Assembly (NCBI RefSeq): GCF_010686755.1
Contig: NZ_JAAGXA010000006.1
Coordinates: 124,001-188,000, forward strand
DNA length: 64,000 nt
Source: Nocardioides zeae
Lineage (GTDB): Bacteria; Actinomycetota; Actinomycetes; Propionibacteriales; Nocardioidaceae
Direction of reading: 5' to 3'
The translations under genes and the position numbers were made by a program. This document shows, one piece after another, positions 27,627 to 35,254 of this stretch (its first letter is position 1; the number at the start of each line of letters is the position of its first letter). The notes beneath the pieces are model-generated. The model saw only the letters and a list, made by a program, of their open reading frames with translations. It did no database searches and was not told the origin of the DNA.

Positions 27627-28280
27627 GTGACCATTTCTGAGCTGGGCCCACGCCTCTCGAGACGCACTGTCTCCCTCGTCGGTGCAGGACTTGCGGCGGC
27701 GTCGGGAGGGGCCCTGACACTGGGCGCGATTGCTCCGGCGGCCAGCGGAGCGATGCTGCCGCCAGCGCAGCTTGTTGCAGAGCCGAAGCTCAGCGCCAAC
27801 GGCTGGCCGGTGGCCGATGCCACGAACTCTACCTACGTCTGGTCGAGGCCGCTTCCTGGAGTCGGAGGGGCCGTAGATATTGCCCCCGGCGAAGTTGAGG
27901 ATATCCTCCGTCGTCTTGTCCTGAGGTTCCATTACGAGGTTCTCGAGCTAGTCGAGGGCGATGTACTGGGGTGGGCGCCAGAGTCGGAACTGACTGGTGG
28001 TTCCGAGAACAACCGGATGTCGGGTACTGCGGTCCAGGTGCTACCTGGCCACTACCCAGCCGGCGTCCGAGGCCTCATGTTCGAGCGGGAGATGAGTGCC
28101 GTACGGCAGATCGTTGATGAGCTGAGGGGAGTCGTGCGTTGGGGAGGAGATACACCCGGCGGTTCCCTTGGGTACTTCGAGATTGCGCGTCCACCGGGTG
28201 ACCCTCAGCTCACCGTCCTGGCCGGTGACATCGGCCGAAGCAACGATCGGAACGCCCGGCGCCCAGGCTCGCTCGGTTAA
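27627..28280 (+). CDS. Tat-exported M15-like pseudopeptidase (zinc ligands lost)
   Basis: 217 residues. GTG 27627 has AGGGAG 6 nt upstream. The N-terminus LSRRTVSLVGAGLAAASGGAL is a twin-arginine signal. The mature part follows the M15 D-Ala-D-Ala carboxypeptidase pattern (SANGWPV..., RRLVLRFHYEVLELVEGDVLGW, SGTAVQVLPGHYPAGVRG, VVRWGGD). The usual metal-binding NHASGTAID reads NRMSGTAVQ, and the terminal HFEI reads YFEI. So all three zinc ligands (His, Asp, His) appear replaced, pointing to a non-catalytic wall-binding protein. The alignment is from memory of the family. Confidence 0.7.
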   Translation: MTISELGPRLSRRTVSLVGAGLAAASGGALTLGAIAPAASGAMLPPAQLVAEPKLSANGWPVADATNSTYVWSRPLPGVGGAVDIAPGEVEDILRRLVLRFHYEVLELVEGDVLGWAPESELTGGSENNRMSGTAVQVLPGHYPAGVRGLMFEREMSAVRQIVDELRGVVRWGGDTPGGSLGYFEIARPPGDPQLTVLAGDIGRSNDRNARRPGSLG

Positions 28281-28317
28281 GCTCGTGAAAACTGGCCCTG
28301 GAGGGGGAGGTGTGCCG

Positions 28318-28683
28318 ATGCGCCACAAGGTGAAGAGATTCGCCACCGTAACCGGCGTGGTCGTCGTCGGATACCTTGTGATAATAGGTCTCTGGAGTTT
28401 TGGCGTCGGTCCGGGGCTGCCAAGTAAGGACGAACTGCCCGAACTTCCTTCAGATGTTGCCGTGGTGGGTTCCGACGAATCGTGTGGTCCAAGTAACTGC
28501 GGACGAAGTGTGACGGTAATCAGCGACGGCGAGTCGGGCGAGGCGTTAGCGAGGCGACTCTCGGGCGTCGTTGATGAAGGCTGTTCCGTGCGAGGCATCC
28601 TGGATTTTCGTAGGAAGTGTACCGGTGTGATAGCTCGCGAGGACCGCGTCGAAGTCTTTGTAACCATAGAGGGCGTTCTTTAG
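28318..28683 (+). CDS. Small membrane-anchored protein with four cysteines
   Basis: 121 residues. Shine-Dalgarno GGAGG is 7 nt before ATG 28318. One membrane helix (~9-30, VTGVVVVGYLVIIGLWSFGV) puts the C-terminal ~85 residues outside. ESCGPSNCG, EGCSVRG and RKCTG hold four Cys that may form two disulfides. It follows the M15-like gene by 37 bp in the same direction. No family recognised. Confidence 0.65.
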   Translation: MRHKVKRFATVTGVVVVGYLVIIGLWSFGVGPGLPSKDELPELPSDVAVVGSDESCGPSNCGRSVTVISDGESGEALARRLSGVVDEGCSVRGILDFRRKCTGVIAREDRVEVFVTIEGVL

Positions 28684-29309
28684 ATTAGTCTTTGACGTTG
28701 CGCTGATCTGTACGAGCCGAGTTGGTAGGCGGGCATAGATCAGCGGCGAGGGATTTCAGAGGTCCGATGAGTTCGGTCGGACGCTGAGCAAGTTCTTGTA
28801 AGGCGGCACCACAATCGTCGGCTCTACGAAGACGAATGCGCCGGGCTATCCCGTGAATGATCGGGGACAGACATGGACTGAGCAACGGGGACCGATGGGC
28901 ATTCCTGACCTCCTGGCAGTTGTGGACGACTGGGCGTCGAGGGTCATGTGTCGAAGGAGACGTGACGGAGTCAGTTTCCCCGAGCTGGGTATAGATTGAG
29001 TAAGATCTAGCCGTCTTCAACACGCAGCGACCGAGTGATTTCAAGGTGACTGCCTCCGATGGACAAACCGTCTCGGACTCGTATCGTGTTAACCCTGGAG
29101 TTATCCCACGCGGCTTGAACTTTGCCTGAGGGTGGCGATTCGTCGCGGGGAGGAGCGGACCCTGAAGGCGTGTTTCCAAGCCGGAGTGCGAGTCCACGAC
29201 GGCCAGTTCTGCACCCGCCCGTTGGATTTCATCGAGCCCGATTCCCACAGGAACTCGTTGGTCTAATCTGCTGGCCCCCTCGCCTGGTCTGCATGACCGG
29301 CGGCGCGGG
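28684..29309. other. Gene-free low-GC stretch
   Basis: No reading frame here has convincing codon use or domains. A long minus-strand frame spans 28685-29497 but is rich in Arg/Pro/Ser from antisense GC and shows no start signal. The stretch may contain the end of the cassette and decayed DNA. Confidence 0.5.
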
Positions 29310-29639
29310 ATGACACCCACGACCCTTGAGAACGGATGGTTGACCATCTCCAACTCCGTGAAGCGGAGGATGAAGCTGGCTGGCGAGACCGCGAGGCGTG
29401 GGCGGACACCGCTCGGCGACGAGGGCCTGGGGAGGTTGGGTGCGCAACGGCTCGGTGATCGCATCGAGATTGTTACCAGCACGGGCGACGGGTCCACTCA
29501 TCGTATGGAGTTCGACTGGCGGGACTTTGTGAACCGCGATTCCCTTCGAGAATTTCCAGTCACAATCTCGACGGTCGACGATGGCAGGCGGAAATCGGGC
29601 AGGCTGACGGCACCCGCGGCGGGGGAGTGCGGGCCGGGC
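29310..29639 (+). pseudogene. ORF fragment at the island edge, unknown
   Basis: From ATG 29310 about 95 codons have coding-like third positions and protein-like text (ENGWLTISNSVKRRMKLAGE, RIEIVTSTGDGSTHRMEFDW). The frame then runs antisense into the EspC-like gene until 29879, where it is clearly a shadow. I read this as the 5' part of a gene cut off at the island junction. Family unknown. Confidence 0.3.
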
Positions 29640-30424
29640 ACCGCGGCGGCCAGGCCGGTCGCGAGGCTGGCGCTGTCGAGGATCTCGATGGCCTTCGCGT
29701 CGACCGTGTCGACGTCGGTGATCTCGATCGGGCGGTCGTGCTGGCGCCAGGCCTGGAGCACGTCCTTGGCGAGGTCGCGACTGTTCTCGGCCGCCTCGAG
29801 GATGTTGCGCTGGTACTGGTTGATCGCGTTCGTGACGCACGCGCTGGTGGTCGCCTGTCGGAAGGTGGCGTCCTGGTAGCGGTACACGACGTCGGTGAGG
29901 TCCTCGTAGAAGTCGTAGAACCCGGTGGCGGCGAGCGAGGCCCAGGACTCCTGCAGCTGACGGACGAATCCCGGCATGGAGGTGTCGCTGCCGACGTCGT
30001 ACTGGCGGGTGAATTCGTAGAGCTGCGTGGCGGTCGTGCCCAGCGACTCGCACGCCGGGACCATCGTGGGGACATCGGGCAGGATGACCAGGTCGGCGTG
30101 GCTGACGAGGTCGCCGACCGACGGGTACCACGCCTGGTCGAAGGCGAGGCGGATCTGCTCGGACGCGACGTAGTGGGTGGTGTTGCCGCCCGACGTGAAG
30201 GAGTAGTTCAGCGCCCACGAGGGGTTGAACGGGTAGTCCGTCGGCACGACTGCGTCGCTGTCGGAGACCTGGGACTCCAGGTCGAGCTCCGGCTTCTCGA
30301 CCGCATCGGCGTGGACCATCGCGCTCGTCTCGAAGAAGCCGTAGGCCTTCTCGAGCCCGTTGAGCTGGTGGACGAGCTCGGCCACCTCGGTGCACACGGC
30401 GCGGAACTCCTCGGCGAAGGACAT
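29498..30424 (-). CDS. Helical partner of the EspC-like protein; altered 3' end
   Basis: 308 residues, mostly helical and acidic, with no signal peptide or membrane helix. It starts 1 bp after the stop of the EspC-like gene, so the two form a pair. Many aromatic residues (YPFNPSWALNYSFTSG, FYDFYEDLTDVVYRYQD) and helices suggest a partner secreted or folded with it. The last ~20 codons (ACT GGA AAT TCT CGA AGG GAA and on) depart sharply from the GC-rich usage of the rest, so the native 3' end seems replaced at the island junction near 29590. Confidence 0.6.
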   Translation of the reverse strand: MSFAEEFRAVCTEVAELVHQLNGLEKAYGFFETSAMVHADAVEKPELDLESQVSDSDAVVPTDYPFNPSWALNYSFTSGGNTTHYVASEQIRLAFDQAWYPSVGDLVSHADLVILPDVPTMVPACESLGTTATQLYEFTRQYDVGSDTSMPGFVRQLQESWASLAATGFYDFYEDLTDVVYRYQDATFRQATTSACVTNAINQYQRNILEAAENSRDLAKDVLQAWRQHDRPIEITDVDTVDAKAIEILDSASLATGLAAAVPGPHSPAAGAVSLPDFRLPSSTVEIVTGNSRRESRFTKSRQSNSIR

Positions 30425-30425
30425 G

Positions 30426-30797
30426 TCAGCCCTCCCAGGCCGGGGTCGGCGAGGTGGCGGGAGTGCCGCCGTACCCCTTCTCGTCCAGCCAGCCCTGGTG
30501 CTGGGCGAAGAAGGCGGCCGCCTCCGCGTCGGTGGCGGCGAAGTCGTCGGCGATCTCGTCCAGTGCGACGGCCGAGTCGTTCATCGTGCTGACGACGGTG
30601 CCGATGTTGACGACCAGCGCCTCGGCGAGGTTCCCGATGTCGGTCCCGATCCGGTGCCCGGTCTTGCCGACCTGGGCGACGATCGTGGAGCTGGCCGCGA
30701 CGATGGCGCCGCCGCGCGCGCTCATGAGCTGCGCGTGCGCAGGTACGTCGACGTGAGCGGCGCGGTAGATGCGTTCGAGCCGGAGTTCGATGGACAT
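30426..30797 (-). CDS. EspC/WXG100-like type VII secretion-associated protein
   Basis: 123 residues. Helical layout with SIVAQVGKTGHRIGTD-like polar spacing, then STMNDSAVALDEIADDFAATDAEAAAFFAQH. An A-x-x-Y/F-x-x-T-D-A-E-A-A ending to the second helix is typical of the EspC-like (PF10824-type) and WXG100-like proteins of actinobacteria. No WXG hairpin is seen. ATG 30797 was chosen over longer starts because AGGAGATCTGT lies just upstream and the helix starts at ELRLERIYR. No ESX core genes are in the window. Confidence 0.6.
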   Translation of the reverse strand: MSIELRLERIYRAAHVDVPAHAQLMSARGGAIVAASSTIVAQVGKTGHRIGTDIGNLAEALVVNIGTVVSTMNDSAVALDEIADDFAATDAEAAAFFAQHQGWLDEKGYGGTPATSPTPAWEG

Positions 30798-31006
30798 GAC
30801 AGATCTCCTGGACGGTGTGGCCGAGGTCACCGACGTTTCCACGCGGCGCTGCCCCACAAACGCGACCCACCCTCCAGGGCGCGGTTCCGGCATAGCCCGC
30901 CACCGGCGAAAGGTTGAAGGTTAGAGTCCGGGTATCGGTGCTGTTCCGCTCCTCCGTCTAGCCAAGGGCGTTCTCGGGGTGGCCAGCGGACGACAGGGGG
31001 GGCGAC

Positions 31007-31750
31007 GTGTCCGCGGTAGACGACGACGGCATCGCGCGCTTGGCCTCGGCCGAGCGCCTCGCCGACCTGGAGTCGTCGGGCCTGCTCGACGAGCCGATCG
31101 TCGGCGCGCTCGATGCGCTCACGAAGGTGGCCCACACCGCTCTCGGGGACGACACGACCGCACTGGTCACGGCCATCACCGCAGACGAGCAGATCGTCGT
31201 GAGCCTCGCCTCCCACGGCGCTCCGGGCGACCGGCCCCTGCCCGTCCCGCTGTCGCACTCTCTGTGCAAGACGGTCGTCATCACGGGCGAGCCCCACGTG
31301 GACGCTGCGGTCGCCGACGACGTCCTGCATCCTGGCAAGTGGAGCCACCTCGGCGTGGGCGCCTACGCCGGCTTCCCCCTGCGCGGCCCCCGGGGCACGG
31401 TCCTCGGTGCTGTCTGCGTCATCACGCCGGAACCCCGTGCGTGGACCTCCCTCGACCTGCAGGTCATGCGTTCGCTCACGACGGCTGCGGAGTTCGTCGT
31501 GTCGATGCTGGCGATCGCCCGCCGCGAGCGGTTGGCACGCCTCAGCGGCGCGGTGCCTCTCGAACCCGTGGCGCGGGTGCAGCACGGGCTGCGGACGCCC
31601 CTGACGAGCCTGCTGGGATTCCTCGAGCTGCTCGTCGACGGATCCGTCGGCGACCTCACGGTCGAGCAGCTCGACGCGCTGGAGCGCTGCCGTCGCAACG
31701 CCCTGGAGCTGCGCGACGCCGTCGACGTGCTGGGGACGCTCGGCGCCTAG
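31007..31750 (+). CDS. GAF domain plus HisKA helix, without a kinase ATPase domain
   Basis: 247 residues. Residues ~25-170 are a GAF domain (LSHSLCKTVVITGEPHVDAAVADD and GVGAYAGFPLRGPRGTVLGAVCV are typical). Residues ~185-240 resemble a histidine kinase dimerisation helix: QHGLRTPLTSLLGFLELL with the H-box His. It ends there; no HATPase domain follows in any frame. It may be a phosphotransfer or sensory adaptor, or a truncated kinase. GTG 31007 has an AGGGGGG-like ribosome site. Confidence 0.75.
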   Translation: MSAVDDDGIARLASAERLADLESSGLLDEPIVGALDALTKVAHTALGDDTTALVTAITADEQIVVSLASHGAPGDRPLPVPLSHSLCKTVVITGEPHVDAAVADDVLHPGKWSHLGVGAYAGFPLRGPRGTVLGAVCVITPEPRAWTSLDLQVMRSLTTAAEFVVSMLAIARRERLARLSGAVPLEPVARVQHGLRTPLTSLLGFLELLVDGSVGDLTVEQLDALERCRRNALELRDAVDVLGTLGA

Positions 31751-31795
31751 CCTCTAGGCTGACGACTACCGCCGGACCAGGACCGAGGAGTGCCG

Positions 31796-31984
31796 ATGCC
31801 CCGAGCTGCTCGCCTTGCGCTGCACGCCTGCGTGATCGTCTTGCTCGGGGTGGTCGGGTACGTCCTGGGCGGGTCGGGACCGTGGGGCTTCGCAGGCTTC
31901 ATGCTGATCATCGGCGCTGCCATGACGGCGGCCATCTTCGGCGCGTCGAAGCGCGCGAAGGACGAGCAGCCGGACCAGGCGTGA
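31796..31984 (+). CDS. Small two-helix membrane protein
   Basis: 62 residues with two hydrophobic helices (ARLALHACVIVLLGVVGYVLG and WGFAGFMLIIGAAMTAAIFGA) and a charged tail SKRAKDEQPDQA. GGAG lies 6 nt ahead of ATG 31796. Its stop overlaps the GTG of the next small gene (GTGA 31981-31984). Function unknown. Confidence 0.6.
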   Translation: MPRAARLALHACVIVLLGVVGYVLGGSGPWGFAGFMLIIGAAMTAAIFGASKRAKDEQPDQA

Positions 31985-32208
31985 GCTCCGCCGCCCTCGC
32001 TACGGCAGTGGCACGCCTCGTCGGTCAGCCAACGTGGGACGGGCGCATCGGCATCGGATCGTTCCTGCAGGTGGAGAGCGGGCCGCCTGCGGCGCGCGGT
32101 CCCGGCGATCGGCGCGACTACGGTGACTACCACCTGTGGTTCTACGGGTGCTCGTGGGAGATCCGTGACGGCGATCGCCTGGTCGCGGCGTCGACGGCAC
32201 GGTCATGA
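31981..32208 (+). CDS. Small soluble hypothetical protein
   Basis: 75 residues from the GTG overlapping the previous stop. The text GRIGIGSFLQVESGPPAARG and then DYGDYHLWFYGCSWEIRDGD looks like a small beta-sheet domain rather than a shadow frame. Function unknown. Coupling to the membrane protein suggests they work together. Confidence 0.5.
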   Translation: MSSAALATAVARLVGQPTWDGRIGIGSFLQVESGPPAARGPGDRRDYGDYHLWFYGCSWEIRDGDRLVAASTARS

Positions 32209-32224
32209 TGGGGGGCCGCTAGCC

Positions 32225-32662
32225 ATGACGATCCGAACAAGGGCCTCGTCGCGCGCACTCGTCCTGACCGCAGTCATCGCGCCCGCCCTCGTCGGCTGCT
32301 CGGCACTGGACGACGCCCTCGACGTCACCAGCGCGTCGTGCGCCTCCGACGACCTCGACATCCTTCTCGCAGCCGTCGAGGAGGATCCCGCGCTCCGTGA
32401 TCCCTACGTCACCGACACCTGCGACAGCGACGCGAGCGGCGGCGGGGTGCGGCAGGTTACCGCGACGATCGCGCTCGGTCAGGAGGAGTCCGTCGCGCAC
32501 CTGGTGGAGACCTACGGTTGCGAGGTCGCCGAAGGCGGCGAGGGCGAACGGCTGGTGGACCTGACCGGGTGCGCCGTGGGGGACGGGCTCGCAGCCGACG
32601 CGAGTCTCAGCCTCGAACCGGACCTCGGAACGACCGCCACCTTCTGGCTCACCGCGGGGTGA
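32225..32662 (+). CDS. Putative lipoprotein, unknown function
   Basis: 145 residues. A basic start (TIRTRASSR), a hydrophobic helix and the lipobox LVGC (Cys ~23) predict a lipid-anchored exported protein. Cys pairs (ASCASDD, DTCDSD, YGCEV, TGCAV) suggest disulfides in the mature part. ATG 32225 follows the previous gene by 16 bp. No known domain recognised. Confidence 0.65.
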   Translation: MTIRTRASSRALVLTAVIAPALVGCSALDDALDVTSASCASDDLDILLAAVEEDPALRDPYVTDTCDSDASGGGVRQVTATIALGQEESVAHLVETYGCEVAEGGEGERLVDLTGCAVGDGLAADASLSLEPDLGTTATFWLTAG

Positions 32663-32676
32663 GCCGCGGTGGCGCG

Positions 32677-33462
32677 TCAGCCCCGGTGCCCGACCGCCGC
32701 ACCTCGGCGCAGCCCCACGACCGCCGCCACCAGCAGCGCCACCGCCGCGACCGACGCCGCGACGACCACCGCGTCGGTCCCGTCCGACAGCCCCGTCACG
32801 GCGATGCCGAGCAACGCCCAGAGGCCGGCCGCGGCGTACGCGGCGAGACGCCCGACGAGCACCAGTGCCACGAGGGTGACGGTGGCAACGGCCACCACGG
32901 CGAGCTGCCAGCCGACGTCGTCCGCGTCGACGAGGCCCCAGCCGACCATCGCCGTGGAGAGGTTGAGGAAGAAGGCGGCGGAGACCCAGCCGGCGTACAG
33001 GCCGAAGGCGATCCGCGTCAGCGTCCGGTGGCCGCGGGGCGCCAGCTCGTGGCCCGTGCGGGCCAGCGTGAGGACGCCGTCGACGGCGAAGCCGAACATG
33101 AGGGCGAGCGCGAGGAACGTCGCCGTGCTGCTGTCCAGCGCGGCCATGAGGATCCACAGCGTGCCGCCCAGGTAGAGCCCGATCTGGTCGAGCTGCAGCC
33201 GCAGCGGGACGCGGCGGTCGCGCTTCGCCATCGTCGAGACCGCCTGCACGATCGCCAGCGCGTAGATCACGCCCCAGATCGAGAACGCCCAGCCCACGGG
33301 GGTGATGAGCAGCTCCGCACCCGACCCGCTGCCGGGGGACGCGCCGGGCCCGTTGATCGTCGCGATCGGGGCGACCACCTGCAGCACGGCGGCGGCGAGC
33401 ACCGCGTTGGCGAGCCGTCGCTGGCGGGGGTGCGGCCGCTCGGCGGACTGGGTGCGTTCCAT
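32677..33462 (-). CDS. TspO/MBR-like multi-pass membrane protein
   Basis: 261 residues with about six to seven hydrophobic helices. The phrase TPVGWAFSIWGVIYALAIVQAV (~residues 50-72) is the conserved P-x-G-W-x-F-x-x-W segment of TspO-related membrane proteins. Length is greater than classical TspO (~160), with extra C-terminal helices. TspO proteins bind porphyrins and hydrophobic ligands; ligand here unknown. ATG 33462 was chosen because the long upstream extension is Arg-rich and lacks a ribosome site. Confidence 0.65.
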   Translation of the reverse strand: MERTQSAERPHPRQRRLANAVLAAAVLQVVAPIATINGPGASPGSGSGAELLITPVGWAFSIWGVIYALAIVQAVSTMAKRDRRVPLRLQLDQIGLYLGGTLWILMAALDSSTATFLALALMFGFAVDGVLTLARTGHELAPRGHRTLTRIAFGLYAGWVSAAFFLNLSTAMVGWGLVDADDVGWQLAVVAVATVTLVALVLVGRLAAYAAAGLWALLGIAVTGLSDGTDAVVVAASVAAVALLVAAVVGLRRGAAVGHRG

Positions 33463-34017
33463 GCCGTCGAGCGTACGGATCGCGACCCACCCGGCCGGGC
33501 GAGAAGCGTCCGCCCGGCGGCGCTCCGTGGTGGAACCGGAGCGCACGGGTGCACCGGATCCACCCCCCAGGCGGCCGCCCGCCGACGTACCCGCCGTCAT
33601 CTGTGCGATCACGTCACCCGGCACGTCCTGAGCCGCAGCGCGGTTCGCGCCGGGGCCACGGTGCCGACGCGCACGCCGCGCACCAGACACGGGGCCGGAG
33701 CGGACGACGCGGTAGTTCGCTGAGCACCCGTCTGCTCAGAGAACCACCGCGTCGCTCTGGCGCGCACCGCCCGGCAGGCGCACCATGTCGACATGACCGA
33801 CCTTCCCGACAAGATCGGCATGACCGACCCCGAGCGACGAGCTCGCGAGATCGCCGACCGGGTCCTGCCGCTGCCCCGCCCGACGGCGCCGACGGAGAAA
33901 GAACGCGCGGACTCCGACCCGCGACACGCCGACCCCGAGGGCCGATCGGTCCGCGTTTTCCTCCCCGACGCAGCGCCGGGGCAGCCTCAGCCTCCCCGAC
34001 GCAGCGCCGGGGCAGCC
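33463..34017. other. Intergenic stretch with a 31-bp tandem duplication
   Basis: No gene is supported. A plus-strand frame from ATG 33793 begins plausibly (TDLPDKIGMTDPERRAREIA) but soon becomes the antisense of the methyltransferase. The end of the region holds a perfect 31-bp tandem repeat (see the repeat at 33960-34021). Confidence 0.5.
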
Positions 34018-34021
34018 TCAG
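33960..34021. repeat. Perfect 31-bp tandem duplication at the methyltransferase 3' end
   Basis: Two identical 31-bp units (33960-33990 and 33991-34021) each contain CCCCG-ACGCAGCGC-CGGGG, a short hairpin. The methyltransferase stop codon (34018-34020) lies in the second unit, so the duplication doubled the end of the gene together with a likely terminator. Confidence 0.8.
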
Positions 34022-34752
34022 CCCCGCGGCCGCAGCACGTAGGCCGTGTAGCCGTAGTCCGCGCCGTACGCCGCCCGCACGCCGATCTCCTCGCCCACCT
34101 GCGCCAGCAGGTCGTCCGGGACGCCCTCGCCACGCAGCTGCTCGAGCCGGGCGCCGAGCGGGCCGTAGTACTCCTGCCAGTCGCTCTCGGGGAGCACGTA
34201 CGTCGCGTGCACCGTCCACTCCGCCGCCTGCATCGCCGCCACGTTGGCCGCCGTCGTGCGCATCCCGGGGTAGGCCGCCCAGAAGTCACGCGCACCGGGC
34301 GCGGGGTCGGGCGTGAGCCACTCCGCCTCGGTCAGCACGACCGCCCCGCCGGGAGCGAGCAGCCGTCGCCAGGAGTCCAGCGCGGTGTCGACCCCGACGA
34401 CGTACGCCGACCCCTCCGCCCACAGGAGGTCGACGGATCCGTCCGCCAGCGGGAGGGCGTCCATCGAGGCGCGCAGCGGGCTGACGCGGTCGGCGACGCC
34501 GGCGGCCCGCGCCCGCTCGGCCAGCGCGGCCAGGAACGGCTCATGGAGGTCGACCGCCGTGACGTGGCCGCCCGTCAGCCGGGCCAGCGGCACGGTCGCA
34601 GGTCCGGTGCCGCAGCCGACGTCGAGCACGCGGGGCGCGGCTGCCAGGTTCCCGACGAGCCCGAGCAGGAGGGCCGTCGTGGCCTCGGAGCCGGGCGCCT
34701 CCCGGGGGAGGCCGTCGTGGACGCGCCAGAAGACGCTCGCGAGGTCGGTCAC
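34018..34752 (-). CDS. Class I SAM-dependent methyltransferase
   Basis: 244 residues. Motif I VLDVGCGTGPATVPLA (~residues 40-55), acidic VTAVDLHEPF, and MDALPLADGSVDLLWAEG make a clear class I SAM-binding fold. The C-terminal YGADYGYTAYVLRPRG closes the sheet. Substrate cannot be told. It lies 43 bp downstream of the SRPBCC gene on the same strand, so it may be the distal gene of the tct1 operon. Confidence 0.85.
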   Translation of the reverse strand: MTDLASVFWRVHDGLPREAPGSEATTALLLGLVGNLAAAPRVLDVGCGTGPATVPLARLTGGHVTAVDLHEPFLAALAERARAAGVADRVSPLRASMDALPLADGSVDLLWAEGSAYVVGVDTALDSWRRLLAPGGAVVLTEAEWLTPDPAPGARDFWAAYPGMRTTAANVAAMQAAEWTVHATYVLPESDWQEYYGPLGARLEQLRGEGVPDDLLAQVGEEIGVRAAYGADYGYTAYVLRPRG

Positions 34753-34795
34753 GGCAGCGCAGCCTGCCAGCGGCTACGCGTCCGCGGCCAGCGGA

Positions 34796-35254
34796 TTACC
34801 CCCGCTCCACGACCGCCTTGATCGCCGCCAGCGTCACCGGGATGCCCTCGCGCGCCATCTGCTCGCGCAGCTCGACCCCCTCGGGCCCGAACTTCGCGGT
34901 CACGAACTCCTGCCCCCGCGGCGTGAACTCCCACGACTCGGTCAGGCGCGAGCCGCCGTCGACCGGCTCGATCGTGTAGCTCCAGAACACCCGCCTGTCG
35001 TTCACGGCCCACCCGAACGCCCGGCCCGGGTCGGCGACGACCACCTCCGAGCGGGTCTCCCACGTGCGGTCGGGGGTCTCGTTGCGGCCGGTGAAGTGCG
35101 CCCCGACCCGTGGGCCGTCGCCCTCGTCCCACCAGCAGGCGCGACAGATCGGGGACCACTCGCCGGTGCGGGTGACGTCGGAGACGACGTCCCACACCGC
35201 CTCGGGGGAGGCGGCGACGACGATCGAGTCCGAGAAGGTGCGGGAGGACGTCAT
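34796..35254 (-). CDS. SRPBCC (polyketide cyclase/START-like) protein
   Basis: 152 residues. The start FSDSIVVAASPEAVWDVVSDVTRTGEWSPICR and the end SRLTESWEFTPRG are typical of the SRPBCC hydrophobic-pocket fold. It may bind or modify a hydrophobic small molecule. Its ATG overlaps the tctA stop (ATGA on the minus strand, 35251-35254), so it is translated with the transporter operon. A cytosolic role in handling the imported acid is possible but unproven. Confidence 0.8.
   Translation of the reverse strand: MTSSRTFSDSIVVAASPEAVWDVVSDVTRTGEWSPICRACWWDEGDGPRVGAHFTGRNETPDRTWETRSEVVVADPGRAFGWAVNDRRVFWSYTIEPVDGGSRLTESWEFTPRGQEFVTAKFGPEGVELREQMAREGIPVTLAAIKAVVERG

Larger units (their letters stand above)
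20703..29600. mobile_element. Putative genomic island integrated downstream of ssrA
   Basis: The stretch begins right after tmRNA and its terminator with a large serine recombinase reading toward ssrA. It then has an RHH protein, a decayed replication-relaxation gene, and lower-GC genes with codon use unlike the flanks (many A/T-ending codons from 23600 to 29300). The right edge is placed near 29600, where codon use of the EspC-like operon changes abruptly. I found no long direct repeat of the ssrA 3' end. That is expected for a serine recombinase with a tiny core, but it leaves the boundaries uncertain. Confidence 0.55.

Noticed and set aside
28685..29497. 270-residue minus-strand open frame
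   Set aside because: No start signal, no domain, and codon use fits neither strand well; its 5' half is the antisense of a better plus-strand fragment.
33793..34821. Plus-strand frame from ATG 33793
   Set aside because: After ~50 plausible codons it becomes the antisense of the methyltransferase and no stop fits a short gene.
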